DNA from: an uncultured Collinsella sp. | GTDB taxonomy: Bacteria; Actinomycetota; Coriobacteriia; Coriobacteriales; Coriobacteriaceae | DNA length: 5,995 bases | NCBI GenBank assembly: GCA_902478705.1 | Contig: CABSMB010000094.1 | Span: forward strand, 1-5,995 | Reading direction: 5' to 3' | In this document: positions 5,144 to 5,995 of the stretch, piece after piece | How positions within the stretch are numbered: position 1 is the first letter of the stretch | Layout of the letters: each line of letters opens with the position of its first letter | Translations under genes and position numbers: made by a program | The notes under the pieces: generated by a model | Seen by the model: only the letters and a program-made list of their open reading frames with translations | Database searches by the model: none | Told to the model about the DNA's origin: nothing

Positions 5144-5995
5144 ATGCCGGATTCGCCTAATTTTTTGACCTATGCCCAGACGGCGTTTGATCCGTTTGAG
5201 GAGCGGCCGTTCTGCGCGGTGGATAGCCTGGTCTTTGCGTGGTTGTCCTATTTGCGTTTGCCGGGTGATATGGCGGAGCTGACGGACTGGCAGGGCCTAG
5301 ACGTACGCGAGCTGCTGCGTGCCGAGTGCTACCGAGACATGATTGACGACTTGTGGGACCCAGAGGGGAGCAGGGCCTTGTTGGAGGCCGTGGCAGCAAG
5401 CCCTCGCTACCGTGGCGTGCACGTTTGCGGCTATCGTGCCGTGAGCGATGTGGTGGCGACAGAGCAGTTTGCAGCCATGGCGTTCCGGTTTCCGGCAGGG
5501 TTTAGTTATCTTTCCTTTCGGGGGACCGACAGCACGATTGTGGGCTGGAAAGAGGACTTTAACATGGCGTTCCGGTGTCCTGTGCCGGCCCAGGAATCCG
5601 CGGCCCGTTATGTGGACGAGGCGGCGGATGCGATTGACGGGCCGCTTTTGTGCGGAGGTCATTCCAAGGGTGGAAACCTTGCGGTGTACGGTGCGGCGAT
5701 GTGCTCCGATGTCGCCCGTGAGCGAATCGAACGGGCGTATTCCCATGATGGTCCGGGCTTCGTCGAGGAGTTTCTGAACGGCGACGCCTTTGCCGATCTT
5801 TCCGGTCGAATCGACAAGACGCTACCTCGGTCGTCGATTTTTGGCATGATGTTCGAGACACAGGAGGACTATGCCATCGTTGAGAGCACCGAGTTTAGCC
5901 TGCTGCAGCACAATCCCTTTAGCTGGGTGGTTGATGGTCACGACTTCGTGTACTGTGAGCGCCTGTCCGTCGGTGCTCGATACGTTGAAGATTCC
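5144..5995 (+). CDS. Mbeg1-like (DUF2974) alpha/beta-hydrolase-fold protein, 3' end beyond window
   Basis: The frame is open from the ATG at 5144 to the window end (284 codons, no stop), so the C-terminus is missing. GGGAGGG (5135-5141) precedes the ATG by only 2 nt, a tight spacing, but an in-frame TGA at 5111 with no ATG, GTG or TTG codon between rules out a longer form. Family marks are SFRGTD with RGTD at 126-129, the nucleophile elbow GGHSKGG with Ser174, HDGPGF with Asp202 (candidate acid), and HNPFSW followed by DGHDF with His266 (candidate catalytic base). These suit a serine hydrolase of the lipase/esterase-like alpha/beta fold; the natural substrate of this family is not known to me. 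There is no signal peptide or membrane segment in the visible part, so it is probably cytoplasmic. Codon use is looser than in the neighbours (two CTA, AGG, several CGA and GGG), suggesting lower expression. The family call is confident; the enzymatic role is inferred. Confidence 0.87.
   Translation, partial: MPDSPNFLTYAQTAFDPFEERPFCAVDSLVFAWLSYLRLPGDMAELTDWQGLDVRELLRAECYRDMIDDLWDPEGSRALLEAVAASPRYRGVHVCGYRAVSDVVATEQFAAMAFRFPAGFSYLSFRGTDSTIVGWKEDFNMAFRCPVPAQESAARYVDEAADAIDGPLLCGGHSKGGNLAVYGAAMCSDVARERIERAYSHDGPGFVEEFLNGDAFADLSGRIDKTLPRSSIFGMMFETQEDYAIVESTEFSLLQHNPFSWVVDGHDFVYCERLSVGARYVEDS

Noticed and set aside
616..5995. A single functional operon or new pathway formed by the four plus-strand genes
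   Set aside because: Strong hairpins lie in all three gaps (118, 201 and 114 nt) and the products do not form a known or coherent pathway beyond sharing NAD.

Overview
The window most likely comes from a gut Coriobacteriia (Actinomycetota), probably Collinsella or a close relative. This is an inference from the GC-rich, strongly biased codon use, the GGGAG-type ribosome binding sites and general resemblance of the proteins to that group; no search was run. It looks like the end of a draft or metagenomic contig, because the first 47 bases are Illumina Nextera index/adapter sequence and not genome.

Layout. Bases 1-47 are library adapter. Bases 48-412 hold a minus-strand gene for a small Ala/Gly-rich, probably membrane-associated protein of unknown function; its C-terminus is lost at the adapter junction. 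Bases 413-615 are a divergent intergenic region with a cluster of CATCA repeats and a candidate -10 box for the gene to the right. Four plus-strand genes follow: glutamine-dependent NAD+ synthetase (nadE, 616-2595), a class I/II PLP aminotransferase resembling LL-diaminopimelate aminotransferases (2714-3877), L-lactate dehydrogenase (ldh, 4079-5029), and an Mbeg1-like/DUF2974 alpha/beta-hydrolase-fold protein (5144 to beyond the window end). Strong GC-rich hairpins lie in all three gaps between these genes. Those after nadE and ldh are textbook intrinsic terminators. The one just before ldh has a weaker U-tract and could be a terminator or a leader structure. The four genes therefore look mainly monocistronic rather than one operon.

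How the genes relate. NadE makes the NAD+ that Ldh recycles when pyruvate is reduced to lactate, so the two share a cofactor. The aminotransferase may link 2-oxo acids and amino acids. The order looks like ordinary core metabolism and shows no dedicated pathway. I see no CRISPR array, tRNA, rRNA, phage gene, toxin-antitoxin pair or insertion sequence, and no convincing new system. The points most worth a second look are the adapter chimera, the hairpin in the aminotransferase leader, the replaced allosteric residue in Ldh, the dyads upstream of ldh, and the contrasting codon use of the last gene.
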